A DNA stretch of 64,000 nucleotides from Negativicutes bacterium (GCA_021372785.1 JAJFTT010000011.1:1-64000); one strand, 5' to 3'. Counted from the first letter of the stretch, positions 39,201 through 44,459 are shown. Translations and numbers: made by a program. Notes: generated by a model not told the origin, from the sequence alone.

Positions 39201-39945
39201 TCACGGCAGGCGCCGTTCTGGGGAAGACCGCCGTCACTGCGCCGGAATTCGCGGCATGGGAGGCGGCGGCGCCGTCTACCGTGAAAAAATTCTCGGGCAC
39301 CCCATCCAGGGTATAGCCGCTATTTGGCGTAATGGTGATGGCAGCGGTATAGACGGTATATGCTTTGAAAGGAGAATCCGCGGGAGACCAGCTGATGCCG
39401 GCCGTATATTGCGCATTGGCGGTGACGGTGAGGTCGGGCACTTCCCCTCGGACCGGTACCGTGATCCCCGCAAGGGCGGCAATCGTGATGGGAGCCGCGC
39501 TGACCGGACCCACAGCAGCGCTGGTCAGTTGGCCGCTGTAACCGTCGCCGCCGGTGACCGTCACTTTGATAAAGCGGCCGTATTCGGCAGCCGACAGCGT
39601 GCAGGAGGCGGCAGTGGCGCCGCTGATTGCGGTATAGCTGCCGTCAATGGCGGCACTACTGAACCACTGATAGGTGGCGTCGGCCATCGCATCAGCGGGA
39701 GTCAGCGCGCCGGCTGTCAGTAATTGCCCCACTTGCGCCGTGCCTTCTATCGGCGCCATTGCCGTTAACGGAAATTGCTGCGCGGAAGTAAGCGAAATCG
39801 TGTAAGTTTTTGGTTCCAGTACATATTTAGAAAGCGACAGCCGAGCTGCCGCCGGTGAAAGGAAAAATGTCAATACAATCAGAGCACAGAGAAGCAAGAT
39901 CCGCTTTGGCGCCGAACCCGTTCTCATCCGCTTTGGTTTTTTCAA
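24253..39945 (-). CDS. Giant exported repeat protein, 5230 aa, 55 modules (putative matrix adhesin)
   Basis: Start TTG at 39945 with AAAGGGG upstream. Residues 1-35 form a signal peptide (KRILLLCALIVLTFFLSPAAA), followed by SLSKY like the neighbouring TasA-like proteins. The rest is repeats. There are 43 A modules (~93 aa; VGQTLTAG, TYQWQR, ISGAT, YLRVVATGSG). There are 5 B modules (~95 aa; QYTA, GYTLxGV, NFFTV, VTAVFP). There are 7 C modules (~97 aa; YSDVNGD, RWYADDT, ISGAT, FEVTP). Order: A-B3, then A22-C3-B, then A20-C4-B. A and C resemble bacterial Ig-like domains. No sortase tail, SLH domain, membrane anchor or enzyme is present, so retention at the surface must use another contact. Role as a fibre-associated adhesin is inferred from context. 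Confidence 0.9.
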   Translation of the reverse strand: MKKPKRMRTGSAPKRILLLCALIVLTFFLSPAAARLSLSKYVLEPKTYTISLTSAQQFPLTAMAPIEGTAQVGQLLTAGALTPADAMADATYQWFSSAAIDGSYTAISGATAASCTLSAAEYGRFIKVTVTGGDGYSGQLTSAAVGPVSAAPITIAALAGITVPVRGEVPDLTVTANAQYTAGISWSPADSPFKAYTVYTAAITITPNSGYTLDGVPENFFTVDGAAASHAANSGAVTAVFPRTAPAVINLAAIAGVTPPVIGATPVAGISATEQYTASITWSPAHSQFLTDTIYTATITLTAKTGYTLTGVAQNFFTVAGAAATNAADSGVVTAVFPITALLPISLPAIEGVTVPVKGALPAASVTATEQYTAAISWSPADSPFKANTVYTATISLTPKSGYTLAGVAENFFTVAGATAANAANSGLITAIFPATAKENLTGVNLSGTAIIGQQLTAVDLIPSGATATYQWQRCETIDGSYADIAEATDIAYTLVLADKNNYLRVAASGSGNYSATVYSSPSAKVSGIPLTGIGEISGTTRQYETLTAGACSPAEATVSYQWLRADSADGEYSEIVGATSSTYTLVFDDKNHYIKVRISGTGSYSGSVESVSSGPVVFAATAITAMAAINGTPYIGQTLTAGALTPAEATASYQWQQSTALNGTYTNISGATNSSYYLTAAALNQFYRVVATGSGTFSGTVSASIGPIKTAAQQITAIGAISGSTVSGQVLTAGTLTPAEATVTYQWQRSDLSGSIYTDLAGATSASYTLSDADLNCYLKVVATGYGAYTGTVISPRSSLVATSTQNITSIGAITGTAQVGSMLTAGAVAPTNATVTYQWQTADSLSGPFTDLSYATASSYTVTAANLGKYLRVKATGSGAYAASVESSAVGSVTACPLISITNISGTTVITYTVTAGTVTPAGATVSYQWQRSTNSGSTYSDILGATSASYTLVAADNNLTNTIYIRVAVTGILPYTGTVLSNYIVPKANTGGITAITAIADSIGLTEVFQSLTAGTVTPYGATVTYQWYRCDTASGTYAVVNGATSKTYNILGIDKGYFFKVEATGSGSYSGTVWSRYAGPITAAPLSAIGSISGTATIGQVITAGNLTPSAATVNYQWQRSDLNGENYSDITGATSNTYTLTAGDENRYLKVTVTGFGYYSGTLTSLRTGPVLTNATPITALSAIDGIARVGQTLNAGTTTPLGATVTYQWQRCTEINGVYSNISGATTATYTLTPSDLNQYIKLVVHGAGIYATPAEGISSTALGPVAVCPITAVSNIIGKAEVDQILTAGTVTPYGATVSYQWQRYVNGSYAAISGATASTYTLVTADNTYYIRVAVSGISGYSGMVYSNNTGPVGSPNAISSISAITGVTKVSQVLTAGTVLPYGASVSYQWQNSSEADGTYANISGATSSSYTLTTADYGKYLKVIAEGTGVYFGEVISTPTDLISKGSITAISNISGSTISGQTLTAGAVTPLGATVTYQWQRSDTSGSNYTNITDATANTYLLTNADVACYLRVLVTGSQSYESSVTSLPTAVISPSGTVPTALISIAATGGTARVGQTLTAGAVSPSNATVTYQWQRSAGASDSAYANISGAVASSYVLTAADFGKYVRPVATGSGTFSGSVNPSGTSITLKQLVTAGNITGTPAVGETVVAGVLTPADATVTYQWQRASKNGTDYSNIAGATGRSYTIVDADDDGYLKVLIVGTGAYETNPTAGLLSAAYGRIEPYPFKITAISAITGISQVGQLLHAGATTPYGAAVTYQWLRKVAGAETYAEIIGATASSYTTTSSDYHAYIKVIATGAGSFSGWVESAPTALIAAAPLTAIGSISGTVATGQTITAGPLTPLDATVTYQWQRSDSSGLNFSNIANATEKTYLLGASDLNCSLKVIATGTGSYTGTVTSSAAGPVSATFQSLTSIGPITGTATVNQTLTAGAIVPTNASVTYQWKRADSSGGNYTDISGATNSQYTLTAADYGKFIKVVATGSGVYAGSVENAAVKGAIAACPITALGDFTGSCNIGQAFVAGVITPANATVTYQWYLSNSPNPQGWDLIGATTAAIVVPENKLGSGQGTNTVGYYLKLVVTGSGAFSGSLEKVSVAIGAKTSLTPLTAIGSIIGTTAPTQLVSAGSLTPNGATVTYQWLRCLTSDGTYETITAATSASYTIQNTDLGYYLKVSATGTGAYTGIVISGFKGPVIALSQTTPITAISDILYTTARNVTLTAGTVTPLLATVTYQWQVSSSISGSYTDIAGATANTYTIPLTQTYGYYFKVKATGSGSYTGTVTSNYTGPVVETPTPLTSVAINGTAQAGQTLTAAVQPTNATVTYQWQISTTVNGTYTDLAGATASTFLVTVVEYNYYLRVVAIGSGAYTGTVISASTDRIAAFPISAMAPIGGTAVVGNTITAGGLTPAAATGAYQWQISATGNAADFTDLAGATNATLALSANELGQYLRVSLTGSGAYSGSYTSAAVGPVVYAEAAPVAGNVGSTGSAQVGQTMSGYYTYSDLNGDLQGTSTYRWLADNTAISGATANTYLITAAELGKTIQFEVTPIALSGTLSGTAVRSTAGCAVVTADAPRANNVSISGSASVGQTLTGSYTYSDSNSDPEATSTFQWYADDTPISGATSLTYLLTIAESGKTIRFEVTPAAQSGTTPGAASRSLPTPAVLVEEMAPLALNVSILGTSMVGETLSVDYTYLDFNGDPEGDSQIQWYASDLSDGSQMLILAGNPNRTAISGATARTLVITAALQQKQIDVEVTPVATRGKKIGNPARSAKTNAVTTDISLLTINGVTAPVKGAVPVVSLAETTEYTLSLVWSPAVSTFAANTVYTATIQVTPKAGYSLAKVKHNSFTVTGAVAANAAHSGSVTAVFPATAKETLISVSISGNPVIGETLTMDQLLPANAAVTYQWQRSTAFDGSYSDIAGANTNQYVLTAEDDLQYLRLSVSGSGNFTGTLSSVSIGPVSTQGRVLNGITAIGGLPQVANLLTAGVLTPAGASATYQWQRCATIDGEYLAISGATGSSYLLTADDYQAYLKVVATGSAGFSGVITSAATAQVQKGPLTAISDVIGTTVIGQILTAGTVTPLGASVTYQWQRCGTTGAYVDITGATASSYQITGSDSQFFLRVIATGTGVYTGSVTSDSTVHKVTQSSVALISLAATGGSAQVGRTLTAGELTPYEATVTYQWYRSAAAEGEYEPIAGATNAAYTLTAADCNQYLRVTVLGSGLYTGSLTSIAVGPATTGVVSAIAAIKGTTMIGQTLSAGALTPFEASVTYQWQKCRTAGGSYTDISGATSATYTITAADFNYYLRVVATGYGSYTAAATSAPTAGRVGSAHTPISKIGAIVGLAQVGNTISAGALTPAAATATYQWLRCSTEEGSYEPIAGATGSTYRLTAADYNCYMKVTAVGSGSYSGSVTSAVSALTAACPITSISDIIGTTTAGETLTAGTVTPLGATVTYQWQTSDATDETRFIDIAGATAQNFIVLAEYNYRYLRVLVTGSGAYSGTIASAQTTSRVVGTVLATLSGMDPIVGTAKVGNTLTAGNLSPTGTDATYQWQKCTVADGTYENIPGAADNSYRLTAADYPYYLRVVATASGSYIGKVVSAVAGPVEAGTITALGPIGGMAAIGQTVSVGTIEPGGATVTYQWQISPMADGVYTDLTGETFAHYTISEADYNSYLKVTVTGSGSYSGSISSAPSSKISNASFALTALEAIHGTAAVAQQLTAGAVSPAGATVTYQWQKCLTPDGQYEDIVGATKSYYLLTASEYGYYIRLAVNGSGNYGGSLSSLATGLVQKAAVTAIADLIGSTKIGLTLTAGELTPGGATADYQWQRSDTGNGLTYSDIPGATAINYTMTGEDSYRYLRVIATGKGAYSGTVISESTVARVSAGELTPLQSIAAISGSAVVGQTLTAGGLTPHGTATYQWQRCATADGSFENISGASKTTYVLTAADLNYFFKVVATGSGVYTGSVISSATAGVTACPITGIGATAGSLAVGQALTAGTAQPATANLTYQWQRSAAVGGAYLNIDGAQQNTYVLQAEDAGYYLKVVITGVNGYTGSITSAYCGPVGLTLTPITAITAINGTAQVGSVLTAGSLTPGNATVTYQWQRAAEANGTYDDIPGATAKNYTLQVEDYAKYIRVRATGSGSYAETVTSAATGQVLACPLTAISDLIGTTRQGQTLTAGSVSPLGATVTYEWQVTRTPGSGTPAVISGATAATYYIADLRYSQNYIRVVATGTGAYTGSVASAYSVSIITGGTATALSSIAATSGGAQVGSLLTAGVLSPSGATATYQWQKCETENGVYANIPGAAGKTYRLSAADYNYYLKVVATGSGSYSGVKTSEAVGPVSLAPVTAIGPIRGSTIKGETLTAGSITPLAATVNYQWQSSNASNGSFTDIAGETQESYTMQESDLNRYLRVMVSGTGSYFGSVYSVATGPVVNSAIPITAFGPISGTVQVGQLLTAGSVTPNGASVTYQWQRANSAGGSYSDIAGATAASYMLTADDYNKFLVVKVSGAGVYNGTQISAETAAVASCPITAISPIIGSTTEGQTLTAGTVLPLGATVTYQWQACQTPDSGPIDLINGAIANTYVVNLQYSWSFLRVVVTGSGAYSGTIESAYTTGRVTSAPATAISAMAAIQGTAQVGSQLTAGNLTPAAATATYQWQRGTASTGNFEDILGATDKNYTPTETDDSSYLRVIITGSGSYSGVKTSEAVGPVRAAEEAPFVSSVAISGTAQVGQTLTGNYTYSDVNGDLEGSSIFRWYADDTEIPGATELTYVLTVSELGKAIRFEVTPIAASGITSGTAVQSAATANVVAAETAPSVSLVSISGLLQVGKTLTGSYIYSDVNGDPEGSSIFRWFADDTEISGATERTYVLSANELGKAVRFEVTPVAASGILAGSAVLSEATAAVAETAAEAAPTADAVGISGTAQVGQTLTGNYTYSDVNGDLEGSSIFRWFADDTEISGATERTYVLSANELGKAIQFEVTPMAATGTSSGLAAISTATAAVLPAEAAPQATNVTISGMAQFGQTLTGNYSYSDVNGDLEGSSIFRWYADGVLITGAEAKTYLVTAAVIGAVLKFEVTPIAATGITAGSAVESAATAAVTAKPIDLTVISGITPPVKNAAPDLMVDATSQYTATIVWNPSPGDKFKKNIVYTAVISLTAAEGYTTIGIPDNYFSIAGAVTVTNSADSGTVSAIFPKTGND
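24540..25710 (-). repeat. Four near-identical C modules (291-297 bp tandem repeat)
   Basis: The phrase GAAAATAGAACTACCTTCG recurs (once with a G for the A) at 24721, 25012, 25309 and 25600, i.e. at 291, 297 and 291 bp, with long identical DNA stretches around it. These are the most recently duplicated or homogenised modules of the protein. Confidence 0.85.
25600..30730 (-). repeat. Higher-order 1.1-kb tandem repeat (4 A modules) within the giant gene
   Basis: In the second A block every fourth module begins with a TAISDxIGTT-like sequence with TPLGATVTYQW; these recur near 30.70, 29.60, 28.49, 27.38 and 26.26 kb, a spacing close to 1.11 kb. The modules in between also match best at a distance of four. 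Unequal crossing-over of a four-module unit is the simplest explanation. Confidence 0.7.
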
Positions 39946-40016
39946 TTTCTCATCCCCTTTCCGCCGATCGGAGCGTCTGTCGCCGAGGTTTTTTAGACTG
40001 CCGGCTATTTTTCTGT

Positions 40017-41114
40017 CTAATCGACCCGGTCCACAATGCGTGCCACAAATAAGTCTGCAATGGTCGGATCAAATTGGCTGCCGGAAAATTTCTTGATTTC
40101 TGCAATGGCAGACCGCTTGTTCATCGCCTTGCGGTACGACCGGTTATTGGTCATGGCATCATAGGCATCCAGAATCGATACGATGCGGGCGAGCAGCGGT
40201 ATTTCCGTTGCTTTCAGACCAAGCGGATAGCCTTTTCCGTTCCAGAATTCGTGATGACAAAGAATGTCATAAGCGATCGGTTTCAGCTCTTCATAAGAGA
40301 GCGCCATGCGATAACCAATTTCGGTATGCTCGTGAATCACCTTATTTTCAGCTGCCGAGAGGGCAAACGGTTTGGTTAAAACGGAATCGCTGATAATAAA
40401 TTTCCCGATATCATGCACAATGGAAAGTAATTCCAAATTGTTCATCTGATGATTTGATAAATGCATTTCAGTCCCGATTGCGCGCGCATACTTGATCAGG
40501 CGCAGGGAGTGTTCTTCCGTTTCCCGGCTTTTTTCATGCATGACCGTGGCAATGAAATGGATTAAAGAAGTACACTGTTCCCGATTCTGCAGCAGCTTAT
40601 GCTGATTCATGTTTTCTATTGCGGTTTTGATGATCGTTTCCAGCGCTTCCTGCGGTTTGCTCTTGGTGGCGCAGCCGCAGGACAGGGTGATGACGACCGT
40701 TCCGTCGCCGATATTGCTTTGAAAGGTACTGAAACGATGAATAATTTGCGTTAGAATACGGTCGGCTTCCAGATCATTGGTCTCTGGTAAAAGAATGCTG
40801 AAACTTTTACCGACAATAGCTGCCAAAACACCCGCTTTGCGGCAGCAGTCTTTCAGTATTTCCACCGAGCGGATCATCAGCCTGTCTTCTTCATCGCAGC
40901 CCAAGGAAGCGGCGTCAAAGCCAGGACCATTGATTTCACCGATGATCAAGGAAAAAGGCAGCCGGTTCTCATCATCCAGCTTCTTCATTTCCTGCCTTAA
41001 GTAATTATGGCGATATAAACCCGTTCTGGGATCGCGATTGTTAAAATATCCGGCATCAATCCCCGGCCCGGTCGCCTGATCCCACGGATAATTCTCATCC
41101 ATCGTTCCATTCAT
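40017..41114 (-). CDS. Cytosolic degenerate-GGDEF + HD-GYP protein (probable c-di-GMP phosphodiesterase)
   Basis: 365 residues, ATG with AAAGGGGGGAG upstream, no membrane spans. Residues ~25-170 form a GGDEF-like domain (DPRTGLYRHNYL, SLIIGEING), but the signature is VGKSFSILLP where active enzymes have GGDEF, so cyclase activity should be lost. Residues ~180-365 form an HD-GYP domain with the key motifs HDIGKF, HEHTEIGY, CHHEFWNGKGYP and DAYDAMT intact. It most likely hydrolyses c-di-GMP, perhaps tuned by GTP binding to the dead GGDEF. It lies inside the matrix gene run, 71 bases upstream of the giant gene, which fits local feedback on the signal that opens the operon. Confidence 0.9.
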   Translation of the reverse strand: MNGTMDENYPWDQATGPGIDAGYFNNRDPRTGLYRHNYLRQEMKKLDDENRLPFSLIIGEINGPGFDAASLGCDEEDRLMIRSVEILKDCCRKAGVLAAIVGKSFSILLPETNDLEADRILTQIIHRFSTFQSNIGDGTVVITLSCGCATKSKPQEALETIIKTAIENMNQHKLLQNREQCTSLIHFIATVMHEKSRETEEHSLRLIKYARAIGTEMHLSNHQMNNLELLSIVHDIGKFIISDSVLTKPFALSAAENKVIHEHTEIGYRMALSYEELKPIAYDILCHHEFWNGKGYPLGLKATEIPLLARIVSILDAYDAMTNNRSYRKAMNKRSAIAEIKKFSGSQFDPTIADLFVARIVDRVD

Positions 41115-41184
41115 TGCCCGACTCCCCCCTTTCTCTGCCGCGCGAGATTTTCTATCTTTGCAAAAAAGTGTCCCGCTTTTGTTC

Positions 41185-41727
41185 TTAGGTCAAACTGTCT
41201 ACCTGCTCTGCTTCAATCTTGATCTGCAGTGTCTGCTGCTTGTCGAGATAAGCGGAGCCGGCATCGGTCTCATCCCAGGTGATGGTCAGCGTATAGCTGT
41301 GCGTAATCTGTCCGCCAAACCCCAGATAAACATAGCCATCGCCGGCAGAATCATAAGTCGCAGCGGGTTCCAGCGTATACGAAAAGGGTAAGTTCGGCAA
41401 AACCGGATTCCATTCAACCGTGACTCTATATTTCAATAAAACCTGATTCAGGTTGCTGTTTTCAAAATTAACGATGTCAAAATGATAAACCAAAATATCG
41501 CCGGGCAAGAGGTCGCCGACATGCAAACCGCTGCCTATCTCTAAAATCTCAGTTCCGTTGAGCTCTGCGCTCTGCGGCAGATAGCTGAGGACAGGTTTCG
41601 CGACCGAAACCGTGTCCGTTCCCTCTCCGGTGGTACTGAATTTGGAAAGAGAAACGGCGGCAACCACGACGGTCACCATCAGCAAATAAAGAAGATAGAC
41701 GACATAGCTTTTTTTCATTTTCATCAC
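41185..41727 (-). CDS. TasA/camelysin-like secreted subunit, minor
   Basis: 180 residues from a GTG at 41727 (an ATG follows as the next codon). Residues 7-25 are a hydrophobic signal ending VSLSKF, then STTGEGTDTVSVA. The mature part is beta-rich with LLPGDILVYHFDIVNF and a C-terminal strand set (SYTLTITWDETD, LQIKIEAEQV) typical of the jelly-roll of SipW-processed matrix proteins. GTG overlaps the upstream SipW-1 stop by 4 nt, so peptidase and substrate are translationally coupled. Similar subunits co-polymerise into extracellular fibres; that role is inferred from family and context. Confidence 0.8.
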   Translation of the reverse strand: MMKMKKSYVVYLLYLLMVTVVVAAVSLSKFSTTGEGTDTVSVAKPVLSYLPQSAELNGTEILEIGSGLHVGDLLPGDILVYHFDIVNFENSNLNQVLLKYRVTVEWNPVLPNLPFSYTLEPAATYDSAGDGYVYLGFGGQITHSYTLTITWDETDAGSAYLDKQQTLQIKIEAEQVDSLT

Positions 41728-42260
41728 TGCTTTGGTTTATTTTTATACTCCCGGATGGCGTCTGCCGCATAGGGTACCGCAAACAAGAGGATCGCCAGCA
41801 ACGCCGTCAGATAAATGCCCTGTTTCGTTTTGAGAAAATAGATCAGCTTACCCAAACCGGACAAGCGCAGCACGACTTTCCCTTCCACTTGCGACAAAGC
41901 AATGGCCGGATCCGCCACATTATTGGCATCGCCTTTGGTCACCAACTGATCCCCCTGCACAGAAAGAAGACGGTGCGTCACTAAGCTCGCACCGGAACGG
42001 TAAGTGATCACATCGTTCACGGCATACTCTGCCTGCTGATGAATGATCAAAAGATCGCCGACCTGGATTTCCGGCAGCATGCTGCCGGAAACCACGACGA
42101 CCTGGGCATAACCGAAAATCTTCGGCAATTCGTTTTTTTGAAAAAACTGTGCGCTGATTACATAAAGATTAAACAGAATGATCAGACTCAAAAAAACAAG
42201 GAACAGATTGCGTAGGACAATTTTCCAACCCGGTAATTTCAGCGCTGTCCTTGTTTTCAT
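41724..42260 (-). CDS. SipW-type (ER-type) signal peptidase I, copy 1
   Basis: 178 residues from the ATG at 42260, which overlaps the upstream stop as ATGA. One N-terminal span (~15-37) precedes VVSGSMLPEIQVGD with the nucleophilic Ser, VITYRSG, LVTHRLLSV with the catalytic His, and TKGDANNVADPA; a second span lies near residue 145-165. Replacement of the catalytic Lys by His defines the SipW/ER type, whose known substrates are TasA-like proteins. Tight coupling on both sides to TasA-like genes supports a dedicated function. It is clearly a diverged paralogue of the peptidase at 23352-23999. Confidence 0.93.
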   Translation of the reverse strand: MKTRTALKLPGWKIVLRNLFLVFLSLIILFNLYVISAQFFQKNELPKIFGYAQVVVVSGSMLPEIQVGDLLIIHQQAEYAVNDVITYRSGASLVTHRLLSVQGDQLVTKGDANNVADPAIALSQVEGKVVLRLSGLGKLIYFLKTKQGIYLTALLAILLFAVPYAADAIREYKNKPKQ

Positions 42261-43609
42261 TGAAAGGTACCTCCAATCAAAATATCCAGAATATAGAGAG
42301 GATTCCCCTGCTGCATCCCGATTGTGGTGTCGATGCTGTCGGAGGTATCCTGCCACTGCCATTCCAATGTGTAAAAAGTCTCACTTTTGGCAGCCAGCGT
42401 CAGATTGAGCAGGCTGACATCCTCTGCCGATTTCCAGTCGTAATACTGATTTGTGCCTCTCGGGATCACACCTTGCGACAGGCGGTAACGCATCGGCAGC
42501 CTGGGAAAATTCTGATCCTCTTCCCGGAGCCGGATCTGGAAAACAACGGCAAAGTTCTCCGGGTTTTTGATCTTAAAGATATATCTGCCGGTGGCGCCGG
42601 GCGCAATCACGGTTTGCCCGCCGATTTTGCTGACGCCGGTATTGCCGTCGCGCGGCGCAAAAATATCGACGGCGGTGGCCTGCTGCCAGACCCGGGCGGG
42701 GGCAATGGTATCCGTGACAATCAGGTTGGGAGCCCTGTTTGGGGTTTGCGCAGCCGGCAGACCGGGATCAGCCGGCAGCACAGGGGTGGTCGGGTTGGTT
42801 GGCGTGGATGGCTCCGCCGGAATCACCGGGTCCGGCTTGCCCGGCACCGTTGGCGTCAGCGGCCCTTCCGGCGGCAACGGCTCGCCCGGGTTGGTGGGAT
42901 TCGTCGGATTGGTCGGATTCGTCGGATTGGTCGGATTGGTGGGATTCGTCGGGGTGCTGCTGCCGCCGTCCTGCGGGCTGAGATCACCCGGCAGGATTGG
43001 ATGAACGGACAAATCGGGCTGACCCGCTTCGCTTGGCAGCACCGTATCCGGATCCAGAACAATCGTCTCCTGCTCCCCTTCGCCTTTTAATTCCACCACC
43101 AGGTTGATGACCGTGACTTCCAAAGGAATCTTGATCAGATAATGGCCATTGCCAAGCCGGATGGTTTGTTTGATTCTTAAGGAATTGACGCCGGTAAAGG
43201 TGACCGTGCTGGAGGCAAGCCGCCTGCTTCCCTCAATGACGCTGATCGTATGCTGCCCTTCGCTGACACGTAAGAATTCAAAGTTGCCGTTCGCATCGGT
43301 AACGGTATAGCGCACATCGCTTCTCAGTTCGACGATACCGTTGCGATACGGCCTGCCGTCGGTATACATAACCGTGCCCGAAATGTCAAACTGGTATAAG
43401 GTGACCGGCTGTGCTTCGCCGCTCTGTCCGCTTTCACCCAAGTCGAGCTCAATCGTATCCACGATGCGCCCGGTGAAATCATCCAGATTTGCCTGCTTGC
43501 CAATCAAGTAGCCGATATAGCTGAAAGAAAGGGAGAGCAGCAGCAACAACAAAAGCAGCAGCCACCATAAACGCCGGAGTGTGGTCTGCTTTTCCTGCGT
43601 TTCCGTCAT
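42257..43609 (-). CDS. Membrane-anchored TasA-like multidomain protein with PTN linker
   Basis: About 450 residues. After TLRR comes a span (WWLLLLLLLLLSLSFSYIGYLIG) without an obvious cleavage site. Residues ~70-175 contain a carboxypeptidase-regulatory-like beta-sandwich (TDGRPYRNGIVELRS, YTVTDANGNFEFLRV). A Pro/Thr/Asn linker includes seven PTN repeats, and the C-terminal ~140 residues are a TasA/camelysin-like jelly roll (APGATGRYIFKIKN, YTLEWQWQDTSDSIDTTIG). It may tether fibres to the cell. The start is uncertain: the ATG at 43609 has no ribosome-binding site, whereas GGAGGAGG at about 43651-43659 would suit a CTG at 43642. Confidence 0.75.
   Translation of the reverse strand: MTETQEKQTTLRRLWWLLLLLLLLLSLSFSYIGYLIGKQANLDDFTGRIVDTIELDLGESGQSGEAQPVTLYQFDISGTVMYTDGRPYRNGIVELRSDVRYTVTDANGNFEFLRVSEGQHTISVIEGSRRLASSTVTFTGVNSLRIKQTIRLGNGHYLIKIPLEVTVINLVVELKGEGEQETIVLDPDTVLPSEAGQPDLSVHPILPGDLSPQDGGSSTPTNPTNPTNPTNPTNPTNPTNPGEPLPPEGPLTPTVPGKPDPVIPAEPSTPTNPTTPVLPADPGLPAAQTPNRAPNLIVTDTIAPARVWQQATAVDIFAPRDGNTGVSKIGGQTVIAPGATGRYIFKIKNPENFAVVFQIRLREEDQNFPRLPMRYRLSQGVIPRGTNQYYDWKSAEDVSLLNLTLAAKSETFYTLEWQWQDTSDSIDTTIGMQQGNPLYILDILIGGTFQ
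42890..42952 (-). repeat. PTN tripeptide-coding tandem repeat
   Basis: A 9-bp unit reading Pro-Thr-Asn is repeated seven times with slight variation in the linker of the anchored TasA-like protein. Length changes in units of 9 bp would keep the frame. Confidence 0.8.
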
Positions 43610-43680
43610 TTTTATTGTCGTTTCATGATTCGACTGAGCCAGGCAGATCACCTCCTCCGCAGTTTTTAATTTCGGCAGCA

Positions 43681-43727
43681 AGAAAGAAAACCCCCGGCAA
43701 AGCTGGTCTTATTCACCTTTGCCGGGG
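43681..43727 (-). terminator. Internal terminator after the first TasA-like gene
   Basis: On the minus strand CCCCGGCAAAG and CTTTGCCGGGG form an 11-bp stem with a 14-nt loop, followed by GTTTTCTTTCTT. It lies between the 222-aa subunit gene and the downstream export genes and should let only part of the transcripts through. Confidence 0.88.
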
Positions 43728-43790
43728 TCTCTATGCCAGCTTTTTGCTGCTCTGAGTCATTAACTGGGTAAGTCATTAAAGAGTTATATA

Positions 43791-44459
43791 TTACGGGTTA
43801 ACGTTAAGTTGAGTCACTGTAACTTCAATCGACAGAGTTATTTCTGGAGTCCCATCTATACCAAGAGCTGTATCAATAGCGTCAGATTGTTGAACTGCTG
43901 CACCAACAGCCTCGAAGTCCCATGTCCAATGTAATATTTGGGTAGATGTCCCATCCGTATCTTCAAGGGAAGCGATCGCAAGAGCAGTACTTAAGTTAGC
44001 TAAAGTCTTATAGCTCGCAGGAGTTACAGCATCGTATACTCCAGTTAAAACGGCAGAATATCTTTGTGTATTTGCACCTATAGTATAATATACAGGTACA
44101 AAATCTGTATTAGTTTCAGAAATTACAAAATCTGCTTTTACATCAACTTCGCCAGTGTTGTTTACTTCAATTGGAACTTCTCCGGTTGTTCCCGGAGCAA
44201 TCACTTCATTTGCTGCGCCATCACCGATGATACCAGTGTCCTCCGCCATGGTGAAAATATCAAATGTATCAGTTGCAGTCGCAGTATCGAGTAACCCAGC
44301 GTCAGTATCGTTGACATCAAATTCGAATAAAGCTACCCGAATCGTATCAGTTGCAGTTACTTCCTTCGTATACTTGGCATACGTTCCAGAGACGAGCGGC
44401 AGGGTTACGAGCGTTAGAACCATGACCAGGACGCTCAGTTTTAAGAAAAGTTTTTTCAT
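43791..44459 (-). CDS. TasA/camelysin-like secreted subunit, probable major fibre protein
   Basis: 222 residues, AAGGAG 9 nt before the ATG. The signal (KLFLKLSVLVMVLTLVTLPLVSG) ends in TYAKY, followed by TKEVTATDTIRVALFEFDVND; this compares well with the -TYA.F- cleavage zone of SipW-dependent proteins. The mature part is acidic and beta-rich, includes APGTTGEVPIEVNNTGEVDV, and ends with HWTWDFEA, DAIDTALG and a final beta strand, the same C-terminal signature as the anchored protein downstream. As first gene after the riboswitch leader and just before an internal terminator, it should be the most abundant product. Codon use is more AT-rich than its neighbours. Confidence 0.85.
   Translation of the reverse strand: MKKLFLKLSVLVMVLTLVTLPLVSGTYAKYTKEVTATDTIRVALFEFDVNDTDAGLLDTATATDTFDIFTMAEDTGIIGDGAANEVIAPGTTGEVPIEVNNTGEVDVKADFVISETNTDFVPVYYTIGANTQRYSAVLTGVYDAVTPASYKTLANLSTALAIASLEDTDGTSTQILHWTWDFEAVGAAVQQSDAIDTALGIDGTPEITLSIEVTVTQLNVNP

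Noticed and set aside
24253-39945. Many plus-strand open frames of 60-210 codons opposite the giant gene
   Set aside because: They recur with the module period, have no ribosome-binding sites, and reflect repeat composition on the antisense strand.
24253-39945. Regularly spaced repeats suggesting a CRISPR array or satellite
   Set aside because: The repeats are coding, ~280 bp apart, diverged at the DNA level and in one continuous reading frame.
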